DNA from: Planctomycetota bacterium
GTDB taxonomy: Bacteria > Planctomycetota > UBA1135 > UBA2386
DNA: 48,850 bases
Assembly: GCA_020425925.1 (NCBI GenBank)
Contig: JAGQRB010000310.1
Location: 1 to 48,850, forward strand
Direction of reading: 5' to 3'
The position numbers and the translations under genes were made by a program. The notes under the pieces are model-generated. The model worked only from the letters and a program-made list of their open reading frames with translations, made no database searches and had not been told where the DNA came from. This document shows positions 22,981-35,828 of the stretch, piece by piece (positions within the stretch are counted from its first letter, which is position 1; every line of letters begins with the position of its first letter).

Positions 22981-25454
22981 GGCGCACCGCCGTCCTCGTT
23001 CTGATCGCGTCGCTGGCGGTCGGGTCGGCGGCGCAATCGGGACCGCCGCCGGCGCAGACATCGCGACCGCAGGTGGCCGCGGGCGGCGTGCACTACACCT
23101 TCGATTCGAACAGCGGCGTGGCCCGGCCGAGCGGCGACTACAACGAGCATCGCGCATTCGGCGGCTTCGTCTTCAAGGTGCCGGAGCTCGCGCTCGAGAT
23201 CCGCGGGCTCAACGCACTCCTGCTCACCGACATCGATGCGCGCGCGCTGCTCGAACGCGAAGGCGGTCAGGATCTGCCGCGGCGCGGGGTCGAGCCGCCG
23301 GCACCGCGGCGGCGGCTGTCGCCCGAACGCATCCGCGAACGTGTCGAGCAGACGCTCCGCACGTTCGGGCACGAGGGTGTCGTCGGCGACGCGGAGTCGG
23401 CCGACGGTGTGCTCGACACGGTCCGCTTCCTCTACTTCGAAGGCGGCGTCGTGGCGCTGCGCGGTGGTGTCGAGGTGCTGCGCTGCGATCGGCTGTGGAT
23501 CGCGCCACTCGAGGACCGCATCGTCGCCGAGGCGGTCGAACTGCGTTACGCGGCCGACGCCGCCGGCCAGCCGACCACCGTGATCGTGCGCGGACCGCGG
23601 CTCACCAAGGAAGGGACGCGCTGGACGGGTCGCGATCTCACGGTGACGACCTGCACCGCCGGCGAGCCGCACGTCGCGTTCGCGATCGGCGAGGCCGAGA
23701 TCCTCGAACGCGAACGCGAGCTCGAGATCTTCGGCCGCGGGCTCGCGTTGCAGTTCGGCGGCGTCGACGTGCTGCCGTTGCCCGATGCGCACTTCTTCAC
23801 CGGCAGTCAGTCGCAGTTTCCGATCAAGCGGGCGAGCGCGTCCTATTCGCAGAAGCTCGGCATCCAGACCGAGATCGTGTTCGGGCTACCGTGGAACACC
23901 ACCGGCGGCTACCTGCACGAGCTCATCACCGGGCGCCCGGCGAGCGAGTTCCGCGGTGACTGGGAGTTCGGCGTCGGCTGGATCGAGAAGCGTGGCATGC
24001 CGCTGTCACCGGCGCTGACCTACGAGGCGCCCGGGCTCTACCGCGGCCGCACCTGGGGCTTCGCGCTCGAGGACAATGGCCGCGATCTGCGTGAGATCCA
24101 GGCCAACTTCGACGGCAGTCCGATCACCAACGACGGTCGCACCGTCGTGCGCAGCGAGAACAGGGTCTTCCTCGGCGAGAACACCCACCTCGACCTGCAG
24201 GCATTCCGCGCCTCGGATCCGGCAGTGCTGGCAGAGTTCTTCAACGGCGAATACCGCGAGTCCGAGCTGCCGGAGACCAGTGGCTACCTCCACCACCAGA
24301 CCGGCAACCACCTGATCACGTTCGGCGCGCGCACCAATCTCGACGACTTCAGCTACCGCGACAACCGCACGCTCGCGCCGCGCTTCGTCGAGGAGCTGCC
24401 GGTGCTGACGTGGAACTGGCTGGCGCAGCCGATCGGTCAGACGCCCTGGGAAACTCCGATCGTGCTCGATTCCGCGCTCGACCTCGGTCAGCGCCGCAGC
24501 AGCTTCGACAGCCACGTCGCGGTGCAGCCGGACGACGAGACCTTCCGCGCCGACGAGCTCGTCGAGATCTCGACACCGTTCCTGCTCGGTCCGGTCAGCG
24601 TGCGACCCTATGTCAGCGGCCGCGGCACCTTCTACGACGAGACCGTCGGCGGCGGCTCCGACACTCGCATCGCGTTCGAAGCCGGCGTTCAGCTCGGCAC
24701 CAGACTGTCGCGAACCTTCGACTGGATCGGTGACGACGGTCCGCAGTCGATCCGTCACGTGATCGCGCCGCGCGTGTCGATCATGAACCGCTTCCACGTC
24801 GACGACGGTCCGGCGGAGTTCTGGCAGTTCGACACCACCGATGCGATCACCGAACAGAATCTGGTGCGCGTCGAGGTCCGGAACCTGCTGCAGCGGAACG
24901 ACGAGCCCGGCGACTTCCTGCTGTTCGATCTGGCCCAGGATTTCTGGCCCGACGCGTCACGCGACAACGCCGGCGACGAGCTCGGCCTGCTGTACTACGA
25001 CTTCCTGGTGCGCCCGACCGGTGGCGCGCTGTCGTTCCGCGACTTCTCGTTCGCGATCTACGGCGATCACGATTGGCGCAACGGCCTGCGAACCCTCGAC
25101 ACCGAACTGCGCTTCGGGCCGCTCGCCGGCGTAACCTGGACGCTCGAGTATCGCACCGATCGCGTCGTAGACGGTGCCGTCGGCATCAGCGCCAGCACGC
25201 GCGCCTTCGACCGTTGGGACCTGTTCGCCTCGAGCCTGTTCGATCTGCAGACCGACGAGTGGATCACCTACGGCTTCGGCATCCGCCGCAATGATCACGA
25301 CTGGTCGATCGCGGTCTCGGGCGGGTACGACCCGTTCACCGACCAGACGTCGATCCGGCTCGAGTTCGTCCCGACGCTGCCCGGCATCGCGCAGCGCCAG
25401 GATCGCTTCGGCCACTCCTTCCTGCACGACGCGAACTTCGCGACGCAGTACTGA
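22977..25454 (+). CDS. lptD: LptD-like outer membrane LPS assembly protein
   Basis: 825 residues. A signal peptide (MRRTAVLVLIASLAVGSAA) is followed by an OstA-like periplasmic part at ~25-270 (FDSNSGVARPSGDY, YFEGGVVALRGGVEVLRCDRLWI, VTVTTCTAGEPHVAF-type strands) and a ~500-residue region of amphipathic strands ending in an aromatic residue, expected for the beta-barrel. PDAHFFTGSQSQFPIKRASASYSQKLG resembles the PYFFxPxxxR-type transition into the LptD barrel, cited by position ~263-290. It starts with GTG in a GTGA overlap with the preceding LptC/A-like gene. No lptB, lptE or lptFG is next to it. An organism-specific divergence from proteobacterial LptD is expected. Confidence 0.75.
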   Translation: MRRTAVLVLIASLAVGSAAQSGPPPAQTSRPQVAAGGVHYTFDSNSGVARPSGDYNEHRAFGGFVFKVPELALEIRGLNALLLTDIDARALLEREGGQDLPRRGVEPPAPRRRLSPERIRERVEQTLRTFGHEGVVGDAESADGVLDTVRFLYFEGGVVALRGGVEVLRCDRLWIAPLEDRIVAEAVELRYAADAAGQPTTVIVRGPRLTKEGTRWTGRDLTVTTCTAGEPHVAFAIGEAEILERERELEIFGRGLALQFGGVDVLPLPDAHFFTGSQSQFPIKRASASYSQKLGIQTEIVFGLPWNTTGGYLHELITGRPASEFRGDWEFGVGWIEKRGMPLSPALTYEAPGLYRGRTWGFALEDNGRDLREIQANFDGSPITNDGRTVVRSENRVFLGENTHLDLQAFRASDPAVLAEFFNGEYRESELPETSGYLHHQTGNHLITFGARTNLDDFSYRDNRTLAPRFVEELPVLTWNWLAQPIGQTPWETPIVLDSALDLGQRRSSFDSHVAVQPDDETFRADELVEISTPFLLGPVSVRPYVSGRGTFYDETVGGGSDTRIAFEAGVQLGTRLSRTFDWIGDDGPQSIRHVIAPRVSIMNRFHVDDGPAEFWQFDTTDAITEQNLVRVEVRNLLQRNDEPGDFLLFDLAQDFWPDASRDNAGDELGLLYYDFLVRPTGGALSFRDFSFAIYGDHDWRNGLRTLDTELRFGPLAGVTWTLEYRTDRVVDGAVGISASTRAFDRWDLFASSLFDLQTDEWITYGFGIRRNDHDWSIAVSGGYDPFTDQTSIRLEFVPTLPGIAQRQDRFGHSFLHDANFATQY

Positions 25455-25470
25455 CCCGCGCTCGAGCGGG
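25455..25470. terminator. Short hairpin between convergent lptD and DUF481 genes
   Basis: CCCGC-GCTCGA-GCGGG stem-loop immediately after the lptD stop codon in a 25-bp convergent gap. The stem is GC-rich with only a short CTTT downstream; a possible terminator. Confidence 0.4.
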
Positions 25471-25479
25471 CGATCGCTT

Positions 25480-26490
25480 TCAGAACGACCAGCCGAGCGA
25501 CAGCATCACGCGGTGGTCGTCGCGGCGACGTGCCGGCGCCGGCGTGTTGTCGTAGTCCATGATCCACGTCAGCGACGCGATCATGTTGTCGGTCAGGTTG
25601 TTGACCAGCTCCGCACGCAGCTGCAGGTAGACGTCGTCCTTGTCCTCGAGCGACGGGAACGCCTCGACGCTGTGCTTGAACATCGTGCGCTCGCCGAGCT
25701 GGTGGGTGAGGCGGTAGGCGACGCGGGCGGCGACGTAGTTGGTCGAAGGCGTCGCCGAGCGGTAGTTCTCGTCGACGTAGGAGATACCGACTTCGGTCAG
25801 CAGCGAGGTCTCGTCCGTATCGATCACCGTGTAACCGATACCCAAGCCCGCGGTGTAGCGCAGGGAGAGGTCGGCGAACGTGTCACCGAGCACGCGGGTC
25901 GTCGCGAGCGCATACCAACGCTCGGACAGGAAGTAGTCGTACTTGAGGCCGGCGCCGGCGCGGCGCTGGGTCAGGTTCCAGCCGGTGCCGCTCTGGCGAT
26001 CCTCCGAGTAGTCCCAGAAGGCATCGACCGAGATGCGATCCGCTTCGCTCTTGCGAACGGCTTCGCCCATCGCACCGACCGTGCGGCGACGCGTGTTACC
26101 GTCCATCCAGAGCGCGTTCAACGCGATGCTGCCCGTCCACTTCGGCGGTTCGACCGGCGGCGGATTGATCGCGACCAGGCTGTCGACCGGCAGCGAAGGC
26201 AGGTCGCCGTCGAGTCGCAGGCTGTCGTTCTCGATGCCCGCGATCCGCCGCTGCAGGGTGTCGCCATTGACGGTCTCGAGCGCAACCCGCTCCTTGGTGA
26301 CGAGGTTCTTGATGTCCGCCAACGGGATCGTGATGTCGCCGACGATCGGCGAGGTGACGATCACCTTGCCGTCGGCCATCGTCTTGATCGTGCCTGTGAT
26401 CGTGTCGCCGTTGTTCAGCGTCACGGTGTCCTGGGCGAAAGCCGCGGCGGCAAACAGCGCACAAGCGGCGAGTGTGCGGGACAAATGCAT
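25480..26490 (-). CDS. DUF481 outer membrane protein (YdiY-like)
   Basis: 336 residues. A signal peptide (MHLSRTLAACALFAAAAFA) precedes a ~95-residue SH3-like part with paired motifs DTVTLNNGDTITGTI and GDITIPLADIKNLVTKE. The DUF481 barrel follows: WTGSIALNALWMDGNTRRRTVGAMGEAVRKSE, WDYSEDRQSGTGWNLTQRRAGAGLKYDYF by position, ending VMLSLGWSF with the terminal phenylalanine typical of BAM-folded barrels. DUF481 proteins are small outer membrane barrels, some salt-induced, of unknown transport role. Expression looks strong: AAGGAG lies six bases before the ATG. It is divergent from the FUN14-like gene. Confidence 0.88.
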   Translation of the reverse strand: MHLSRTLAACALFAAAAFAQDTVTLNNGDTITGTIKTMADGKVIVTSPIVGDITIPLADIKNLVTKERVALETVNGDTLQRRIAGIENDSLRLDGDLPSLPVDSLVAINPPPVEPPKWTGSIALNALWMDGNTRRRTVGAMGEAVRKSEADRISVDAFWDYSEDRQSGTGWNLTQRRAGAGLKYDYFLSERWYALATTRVLGDTFADLSLRYTAGLGIGYTVIDTDETSLLTEVGISYVDENYRSATPSTNYVAARVAYRLTHQLGERTMFKHSVEAFPSLEDKDDVYLQLRAELVNNLTDNMIASLTWIMDYDNTPAPARRRDDHRVMLSLGWSF

Positions 26491-26618
26491 GGTTGCTCCT
26501 TGGATCCTGAGAGGGGTGGCAAACAGAACCGTGACACTGCCGGAGGCTCAAGCAGAAAAACCCCTGCATCGACTGGACCAGTGGCGCCACGATCCGACCC
26601 GCGGTTAGATCATCGGTG

Positions 26619-27200
26619 ATGACCGAAGAATCCCCTCCGGAACCGCGCCGGGCGTCGCCGCCGCCGCGCAACTTCCGCCAGTGGGTCGGCGACATGCCGC
26701 GCTGGAAGAAGATCGCCGTGATCGTCGCCGGCGGCGTCCTTGCGACCGGTGCGGTTCTCATGGTCGTCGGACCGGGCGCCGGCGAGGCCGCAACACCCGC
26801 CGGCGGCGGCAGCGGTTCCGGTGGCCTGCTGCAATCGACGCTGCAGCCCGATCAGCCCGGCGGCGGCACCGGCACCGGGAACGCAACTGGCGGCGAACCG
26901 GCGGCGAAGGGCATCTTCCGGCTCGGATTCAGCTTCCTCGCCGGTTTCGCCCTCGGCAGTTTCGTGCGTGCGACGCTGCGCTTCGCCGCGATCGCGGTCG
27001 GCTTCTGGCTCGCGATGACGCTGGTGCTGTCCTACTACGGCCTCGTCGAGGTCAACTGGCAAGGCATCGACGACGCCTGGAACCACTTCATGACGAACCT
27101 CGAGTCGGAGTGGAGCAGCTTCCAGACGTTCGTGACCGGCAGTCTGCCGGCCGCAGCGCTCGTCGCGACCGGCTTCTTCGTCGGCGTCAAACGCCACTGA
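26619..27200 (+). CDS. FUN14-family-like small membrane protein
   Basis: 193 residues. A basic, proline-rich N-terminus is followed by a membrane helix (~32-52), a Gly/Ala/Thr-rich linker, then helices at ~98-140. YYGLVEVNWQGIDDAWNHFM precedes a last helix, LPAAALVATGFFVGVKRH. The GxxLGSFVR helix, the short VNWQ segment and the final GFxxGxKR helix match the FUN14 fold seen alone in many bacteria. Bacterial FUN14 proteins have no agreed function. ATG 26619 is used; a GTG directly before it would add one residue. It is convergent with ettA. Confidence 0.6.
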   Translation: MTEESPPEPRRASPPPRNFRQWVGDMPRWKKIAVIVAGGVLATGAVLMVVGPGAGEAATPAGGGSGSGGLLQSTLQPDQPGGGTGTGNATGGEPAAKGIFRLGFSFLAGFALGSFVRATLRFAAIAVGFWLAMTLVLSYYGLVEVNWQGIDDAWNHFMTNLESEWSSFQTFVTGSLPAAALVATGFFVGVKRH

Positions 27201-27212
27201 CAGCAAGCGCAG

Positions 27213-28805
<1,593 letters not shown>

Positions 28806-28853
28806 GTGGGGCGAAGAGGGTAGAGAAGCGCCGCCGGCACGTCCAGGGCGGTT

Positions 28854-29222
28854 ATGCTCGGGTCCGTGCTCGGCATCCTCCCCTCCCTCGGCTTCCAGGA
28901 GATGTTCGTCCTCCTGGTCATCGGACTGCTGCTCTACGGCCGCAATCTGCCGGAGGCGGGGCGCTCGCTCGGCCGGATCGTCGCGCAGCTGAAGCGCGGG
29001 TTCAACGAGTTCAAGGACCAACTCGATCGCGACGCCAACGTCAGCGAGATGAAGGAGACCTTCCGTTCGACGAAGGACGAGATCCGCCGCGTCTCGACCG
29101 TGCAGCGCACGTTGACCGATCCGGGATCGGCGCTGAAGCAGCTGACGCACGAATCGCTGTCGTCGCCGCTGCCGGACGACCCGGCCTCGACCAACGGCGA
29201 GGCCAAGCCGGACAAGAGCTGA
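28854..29222 (+). CDS. tatA: Twin-arginine translocase TatA/TatB-family subunit
   Basis: 122 residues. The short N-terminal membrane helix LGFQEMFVLLVIGLLLYG is followed by the glycine hinge and amphipathic helix (RNLPEAGRSLGRIVAQLKRGFNEF by position ~30-53) typical of TatA/E, then a charged, probably disordered tail. TatA oligomers form the pathway for folded proteins across the inner membrane. ATG 28854 is used; GTG 28866 would remove four residues. tatC is not in the window. It is divergent from ettA by 48 bp and convergent with the MshEN gene by 3 bp. Confidence 0.92.
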   Translation: MLGSVLGILPSLGFQEMFVLLVIGLLLYGRNLPEAGRSLGRIVAQLKRGFNEFKDQLDRDANVSEMKETFRSTKDEIRRVSTVQRTLTDPGSALKQLTHESLSSPLPDDPASTNGEAKPDKS

Positions 29223-29225
29223 CGC

Positions 29226-29873
29226 TCAGTCGGGCTTCTTGGTCGCCTTGATCGCCTGGTCGCCGGCGTCGAAGATGCTCATCCAATCGCCGTCCTGACC
29301 GGTCGGCTGCACCGCGCGCTGCTTGGCCGCGACCTCGCGGCGCTGCTGCTCCTCCTCGAGCCACTTCGGGTAGTCCTTGTGCATCTCGGAGAGGATGCGC
29401 TTGTTCTCCGAGATCAACCCGACGTAGGGGAACAGCTCGCAGGAGTGCTTCTTCTGCACCTTCATGATCTGCTCGAACGGCATGATCACGGGCATCGACA
29501 CGATGACGATGTCGTCGAACACGTCGAGCGGCACGATCATGTATTCGAACAGCGTCTCCTTCGGGAGGCGCTCCTTGGCGGTTTCCTCGAGCTGGTAGTT
29601 GCCCGCCATCATGAACGGCAGGTTGAAGCTCTCGGCGACGATCTTCGACAGATCCCACTCGGTGATGTGGCCGCCGTTGATGAGCACCTGGGCGAACGGT
29701 TCGCCCTGACGTTCCTGCGAGTACAGCGCGTCCGAGATCGCCTCACCCGGCACGATCGCGCGCTCGGTGAGGATCTCGGCGAGCCGGACCGACGTGAGCT
29801 TCTCGATGCCCTTCACCTCGGGTTCATCGGCGGTTCGGAGTCGGTTCTTGAGGACTCGAGGCTGCCCTGCCAC
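29226..29873 (-). CDS. Stand-alone MshEN (GspE/PilB N-terminal) domain protein
   Basis: 215 residues. Residues ~25-165 match the MshEN/T2SSE_N fold found at the N-terminus of type II secretion and pilus ATPases: LAEILTERAIVPGEAISDALYSQERQGEPFAQVLINGGHITEWDLSKIVAESFNLPFM by position, then LPKETLFEYMIVPLDVFDDIVIVSMPVIMPFEQI. No ATPase domain follows; the tail is charged (EEEQQRREVAAKQR). Such lone domains can bind cyclic di-GMP or act as adaptors, but the function here is unknown. It is 15 bp downstream of the Mla-type fused transporter on the same strand, so cotranscription is likely. Confidence 0.75.
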   Translation of the reverse strand: MAGQPRVLKNRLRTADEPEVKGIEKLTSVRLAEILTERAIVPGEAISDALYSQERQGEPFAQVLINGGHITEWDLSKIVAESFNLPFMMAGNYQLEETAKERLPKETLFEYMIVPLDVFDDIVIVSMPVIMPFEQIMKVQKKHSCELFPYVGLISENKRILSEMHKDYPKWLEEEQQRREVAAKQRAVQPTGQDGDWMSIFDAGDQAIKATKKPD

Positions 29874-29888
29874 CGGCCGCCCACGGAC

Positions 29889-31400
29889 TCAGGTGTAGAC
29901 CACGAACGTCAGGATCGCGTGGATCGCGAGCACGAGGCCCATGCCGATGACGATCGCGGCGTTCACCGCCTCGCCGACCTCGGCGCCCGAGCGCTTCGGC
30001 CCGGTGGCGAGGTGGTAGCAGCACAGCGCTGCTGCAAAACCCGACAACCCGGCCTTGGCGAGTACGACCGCGAGGTCCTGTGCGGTCACCGCGGCGAACC
30101 AGGCCGCGGCCCAGCCGGCCGGCGTGAAGCCCGAGACCAGCCAGCTGGCCACCGCCGCGGCGACGGCGGCGGCGACGACTCCGACGAACGTCACGACGCA
30201 CATGGCGAGCGTCATGCCCCAGAGGATCGGCGTCAGCAGATAGTCGGCCGGGCGCACCCCCATCATCGTGAGCGCGGCGATCTGGTTGGTCCGCTTCATG
30301 GTCCCGAGCCGTGCCGCCGCCCCCGCGACGATACGCGCGGTGAAGAACAGCCCCGAGAACAGCGGCACCAGCACCGCGGTCGCGACCTTGCCCGTGCCGG
30401 TGAGCAGTGCACTCTCGAACGCACCCTCGACCGGGTTGTTGCGCAACGCGAAGAAGGTCGCGAGCCCGCCGAGGATCGCGCCGCATAGGGCGACGAACGC
30501 GGCTGGGTCGAGCACGAAGCGAGCCGTCGTGCGCAGCGTCTCGCGCAGCTCGACCGGCGGCAGGCTCCGCAACGCCTGGGTCAGGGTCTCGCCGATCGCC
30601 GCCGCGCGCAGCAGCAGGCGCCGGAGACCGTGCAGATCGATCGGTGGCGGCAGGCGTTCGGACGCCGCGCCGAGCTCGCCGACCACTGCGGCTTGCGGCA
30701 CGTGATCCGGAGCCTCCAGCCGCAGCGTCCGGGTCCGTCCGTCGAGTACGAGCACGCCGTCGCACAGCCCGGCGAACGCCGACAGGTCGTGCGTGATGAC
30801 GATCGTCGTCCGATCGGCACCGGCGTCGTGCGCTTCGCGCAGCACGACCGCGATCGCGCGGGCGGAGTCGGGGTCGAGACCGGCGGTCGGCTCGTCGCAG
30901 AGCAGTAGCTGCGGCGACGAAGCCATCGCGCGCGCGACCGCGACGCGCTTGCGCATGCCACCCGACAGCATCGCGGTCTGCGCCGGCGGCTCTTCGATGC
31001 CGGCCTGCGCCAACAACGCCGGCGCGAGCCGGACCGATCGGCCGGCGGCACGGAGCGCGAGCTCGACGTTCTCGCGCGGGCTCAGATCGTCGATCAGACC
31101 TTCGTCCTGCAGGATCGCCGTCGTGACCCGCCGCAGCGCCGCGGGATACTCGCCGCGCAGTGATTGACCGCGCACGCTGACGTCGCCGCGCATCACGGGC
31201 GCCGGTTCGCGGGCCTCGACCAGCCCGGCGAGCACCCGCAACAGCGACGACTTGCCACCGCCGCTGGTGCCGACCAACAGGTAGAAGCCGTGCTCCGCGA
31301 GTTCGAGGCTGGCACCTTCGAACAGCACTTCGTCGCCCTCGGTTCGCCGTTGGGCGAGACCGAAGTCGCGGAACTCGATCGCGGATGCGACGGCGGCCAC
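29889..31400 (-). CDS. Fused MlaF-MlaE type ABC transporter (ATPase plus permease)
   Basis: 503 residues. The N-terminal ABC ATPase (~8-235) has Walker A GTSGGGKS (44-51), signature LSGGM (145-149), Walker B LLLCDE (165-170) and the H-loop His204 in VITHD. The C-terminal part (~290-503) is an MlaE-type permease: GRxVAG-like FFTARIVAGAAARLGTMKRTNQIAALTMMGVRPADYLLTPILWGM by position and the late EVGEAVNAAIVIGMGL helix. MlaF and MlaE are separate proteins in most bacteria, so the fusion is unusual. The partner two-MCE-domain protein is encoded 6 bp upstream on the same strand. Role: lipid transport between inner and outer membrane; direction and lipid unknown. Confidence 0.88.
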   Translation of the reverse strand: MAAVASAIEFRDFGLAQRRTEGDEVLFEGASLELAEHGFYLLVGTSGGGKSSLLRVLAGLVEAREPAPVMRGDVSVRGQSLRGEYPAALRRVTTAILQDEGLIDDLSPRENVELALRAAGRSVRLAPALLAQAGIEEPPAQTAMLSGGMRKRVAVARAMASSPQLLLCDEPTAGLDPDSARAIAVVLREAHDAGADRTTIVITHDLSAFAGLCDGVLVLDGRTRTLRLEAPDHVPQAAVVGELGAASERLPPPIDLHGLRRLLLRAAAIGETLTQALRSLPPVELRETLRTTARFVLDPAAFVALCGAILGGLATFFALRNNPVEGAFESALLTGTGKVATAVLVPLFSGLFFTARIVAGAAARLGTMKRTNQIAALTMMGVRPADYLLTPILWGMTLAMCVVTFVGVVAAAVAAAVASWLVSGFTPAGWAAAWFAAVTAQDLAVVLAKAGLSGFAAALCCYHLATGPKRSGAEVGEAVNAAIVIGMGLVLAIHAILTFVVYT

Positions 31401-31406
31401 GGCGAT

Positions 31407-32888
31407 CTACTCCGGCCGCAGGTCGGTCGGCAGCAGGGCGAGCGGAACGGCGCGTGGTTCGGCCGACTGCGCCGTGACGTGGCCGTAGATCGCGAATACC
31501 TTGCCGCCCGCGATCACGGCCGCGCCGGCGAGTTCGGTCAGCGGCTGCGGCGATCCGGCATCGAAAGCCTCGGCCGGCACCGCGGCGCCGTCCGGACCCG
31601 CTCGCCGTAGCGAGACCGGCGGTTCGAGCGCGGCAGCGTCGCCGAAGAACAGATGGTCCGCCGGGGTCCCGGCGAGCTCGGGCGGCGTCTCGGTGAGCAC
31701 GAGCGCGGCGAGATCGATGCCGTCGGGATCGACCCAGACCCGGCCGGCGTGCAACACGGTGCCGCTCGGCAGCATGACGTTGAGGTGCTCGTCGGCGATC
31801 TCCGGATCGCCGCCGAAGGCGTCGCGTTCGACGAACGAGCCGTCGACCAGGCTGCGCGCCGTCACGACCACCGGTCGTCCGCTGCGGTCGAGATAGAGCA
31901 CGCCGCTGCCTTCGTAGTGCACCGGATCGTCGGCACTGAAGGTGTCCTTCTCGACCGCGGCGTAGACGATGCGCACGACCACCACGCCGTCCGACTCGAT
32001 CGGACCGGACTGCTCGGGGCGGCGCAGCGCTTCGGCCGGGACGCCCGCGACCTCGACGTCGGGGCGGGTAGCGAGCGCGACGGTGCGGTGGCCGTCCACC
32101 ACGGGCACGCCGTCGCCACGCAGGCTGTGGTAGCTCAGGAACGGCGCCAGCAGCGCATCGACGTCGTCGACGCGGAAGCCGGAGAACAGCGCACCCGAAA
32201 GCTGCGGCCTGGCGACCCAGAACACCGACTTGTCGGTGACCGTCTGGCGATACCGCCGCAGGATCCGCACCTCGGCGATCACGTGGGTGCCTTCGGGTGC
32301 GAGCTCGACGCCCCGGACCTCGCCCGTCGGCATGCCGCGGAACGTCACCGCCGAACCGGCGGCGAGGCCGTGATTCTCGGGCAGCAGCACGCGCATGAGC
32401 AGATCGCCGTGCTCGATCTCGCCGAGCCTGGCGCTGCCCTCGATCGCGGGCGGGCGCTCGCGCCCGGCGACGAGGCTGCCCGGAGCCAGCGGCGAGCCGG
32501 CCTCCTCGGGCGTCGCGAACGCCAGGTAGGAGTCGCGCACGAGGGTGTCGAGACCGGTCGCGCCGCCGGTGAGTCCCGCGAACCGCGGCGTCACGATCCA
32601 GAACGTGCTGTTGACTCGCGCATGGGCCGCGGCCTCGAGGTCGAGCAACGCCTGCACCACCGCGCGGTTGCCGGCCTCGGAGATCGCTACCTCGCGCACG
32701 ATGCCCGCGCGCACGCCGCGGAAGCGCACGTCGGCGCCGGCACGCAAGCCGCGCGCGTCGTGGAACTCGATCTGGACGAGCACGCCGGGCCGCTCGTCGA
32801 GCTGCCGCAGCAGTCGAACGATCCACAGTGCCGCCACGACGGCGGCCACCAGGGTCAAGATCCCGACCAGGTAACGGACTCGATGCAT
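31407..32888 (-). CDS. MCE-domain lipid transport protein with two MCE modules (MlaD/PqiB-like)
   Basis: 493 residues. A single N-terminal anchor (VRYLVGILTLVAAVVAALWIVRLL) precedes MCE domain 1 (~35-115: VLVQIEFHDARGLRAGADVRFRGVRAGIVREV by position) and MCE domain 2 (~160-245: RVLLPENHGLAAGSAVTFRGMPTGEVRGVEL). The second half (~250-490) is beta-rich without a clear family and has no coiled-coil needle. MCE proteins form hexameric rings that channel lipids through the periplasm; two stacked modules recall a short PqiB. It is the first gene of the unit with the fused MlaFE transporter and MshEN protein. No mlaB, mlaC or mlaA is present. Confidence 0.88.
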   Translation of the reverse strand: MHRVRYLVGILTLVAAVVAALWIVRLLRQLDERPGVLVQIEFHDARGLRAGADVRFRGVRAGIVREVAISEAGNRAVVQALLDLEAAAHARVNSTFWIVTPRFAGLTGGATGLDTLVRDSYLAFATPEEAGSPLAPGSLVAGRERPPAIEGSARLGEIEHGDLLMRVLLPENHGLAAGSAVTFRGMPTGEVRGVELAPEGTHVIAEVRILRRYRQTVTDKSVFWVARPQLSGALFSGFRVDDVDALLAPFLSYHSLRGDGVPVVDGHRTVALATRPDVEVAGVPAEALRRPEQSGPIESDGVVVVRIVYAAVEKDTFSADDPVHYEGSGVLYLDRSGRPVVVTARSLVDGSFVERDAFGGDPEIADEHLNVMLPSGTVLHAGRVWVDPDGIDLAALVLTETPPELAGTPADHLFFGDAAALEPPVSLRRAGPDGAAVPAEAFDAGSPQPLTELAGAAVIAGGKVFAIYGHVTAQSAEPRAVPLALLPTDLRPE

Positions 32889-32908
32889 GCGCTTGCGGAC
32901 TCAAGGTA

Positions 32909-32934
32909 GCCGACGGCGCCGCCGATCCGTCGGC
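32909..32934. terminator. Hairpin downstream of gyrB
   Basis: GCCGACGG-N10-CCGTCGGC, a perfect 8-bp stem, in the 130-bp gap between the gyrB stop (minus strand) and the MCE gene start. The rest of the gap holds three imperfect ACCCAGGGA-CGGG type repeats (about 32953-32995). It could end gyrB transcription or sit in the leader of the MCE gene; no T tract is seen. Confidence 0.35.
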
Positions 32935-33018
32935 CCCGTCGGCCGCAGACCCAGGGACGGGACCCAGGACCGGACCCCAGGGATCGGGCCCGTGGCCGGA
33001 CGGACCGGATGTCAGACT

Positions 33019-35794
<2,776 letters not shown>

Positions 35795-35828
35795 GTAGCC
35801 AAACTCCTGCCGGACCTCCGGGTCCTGC

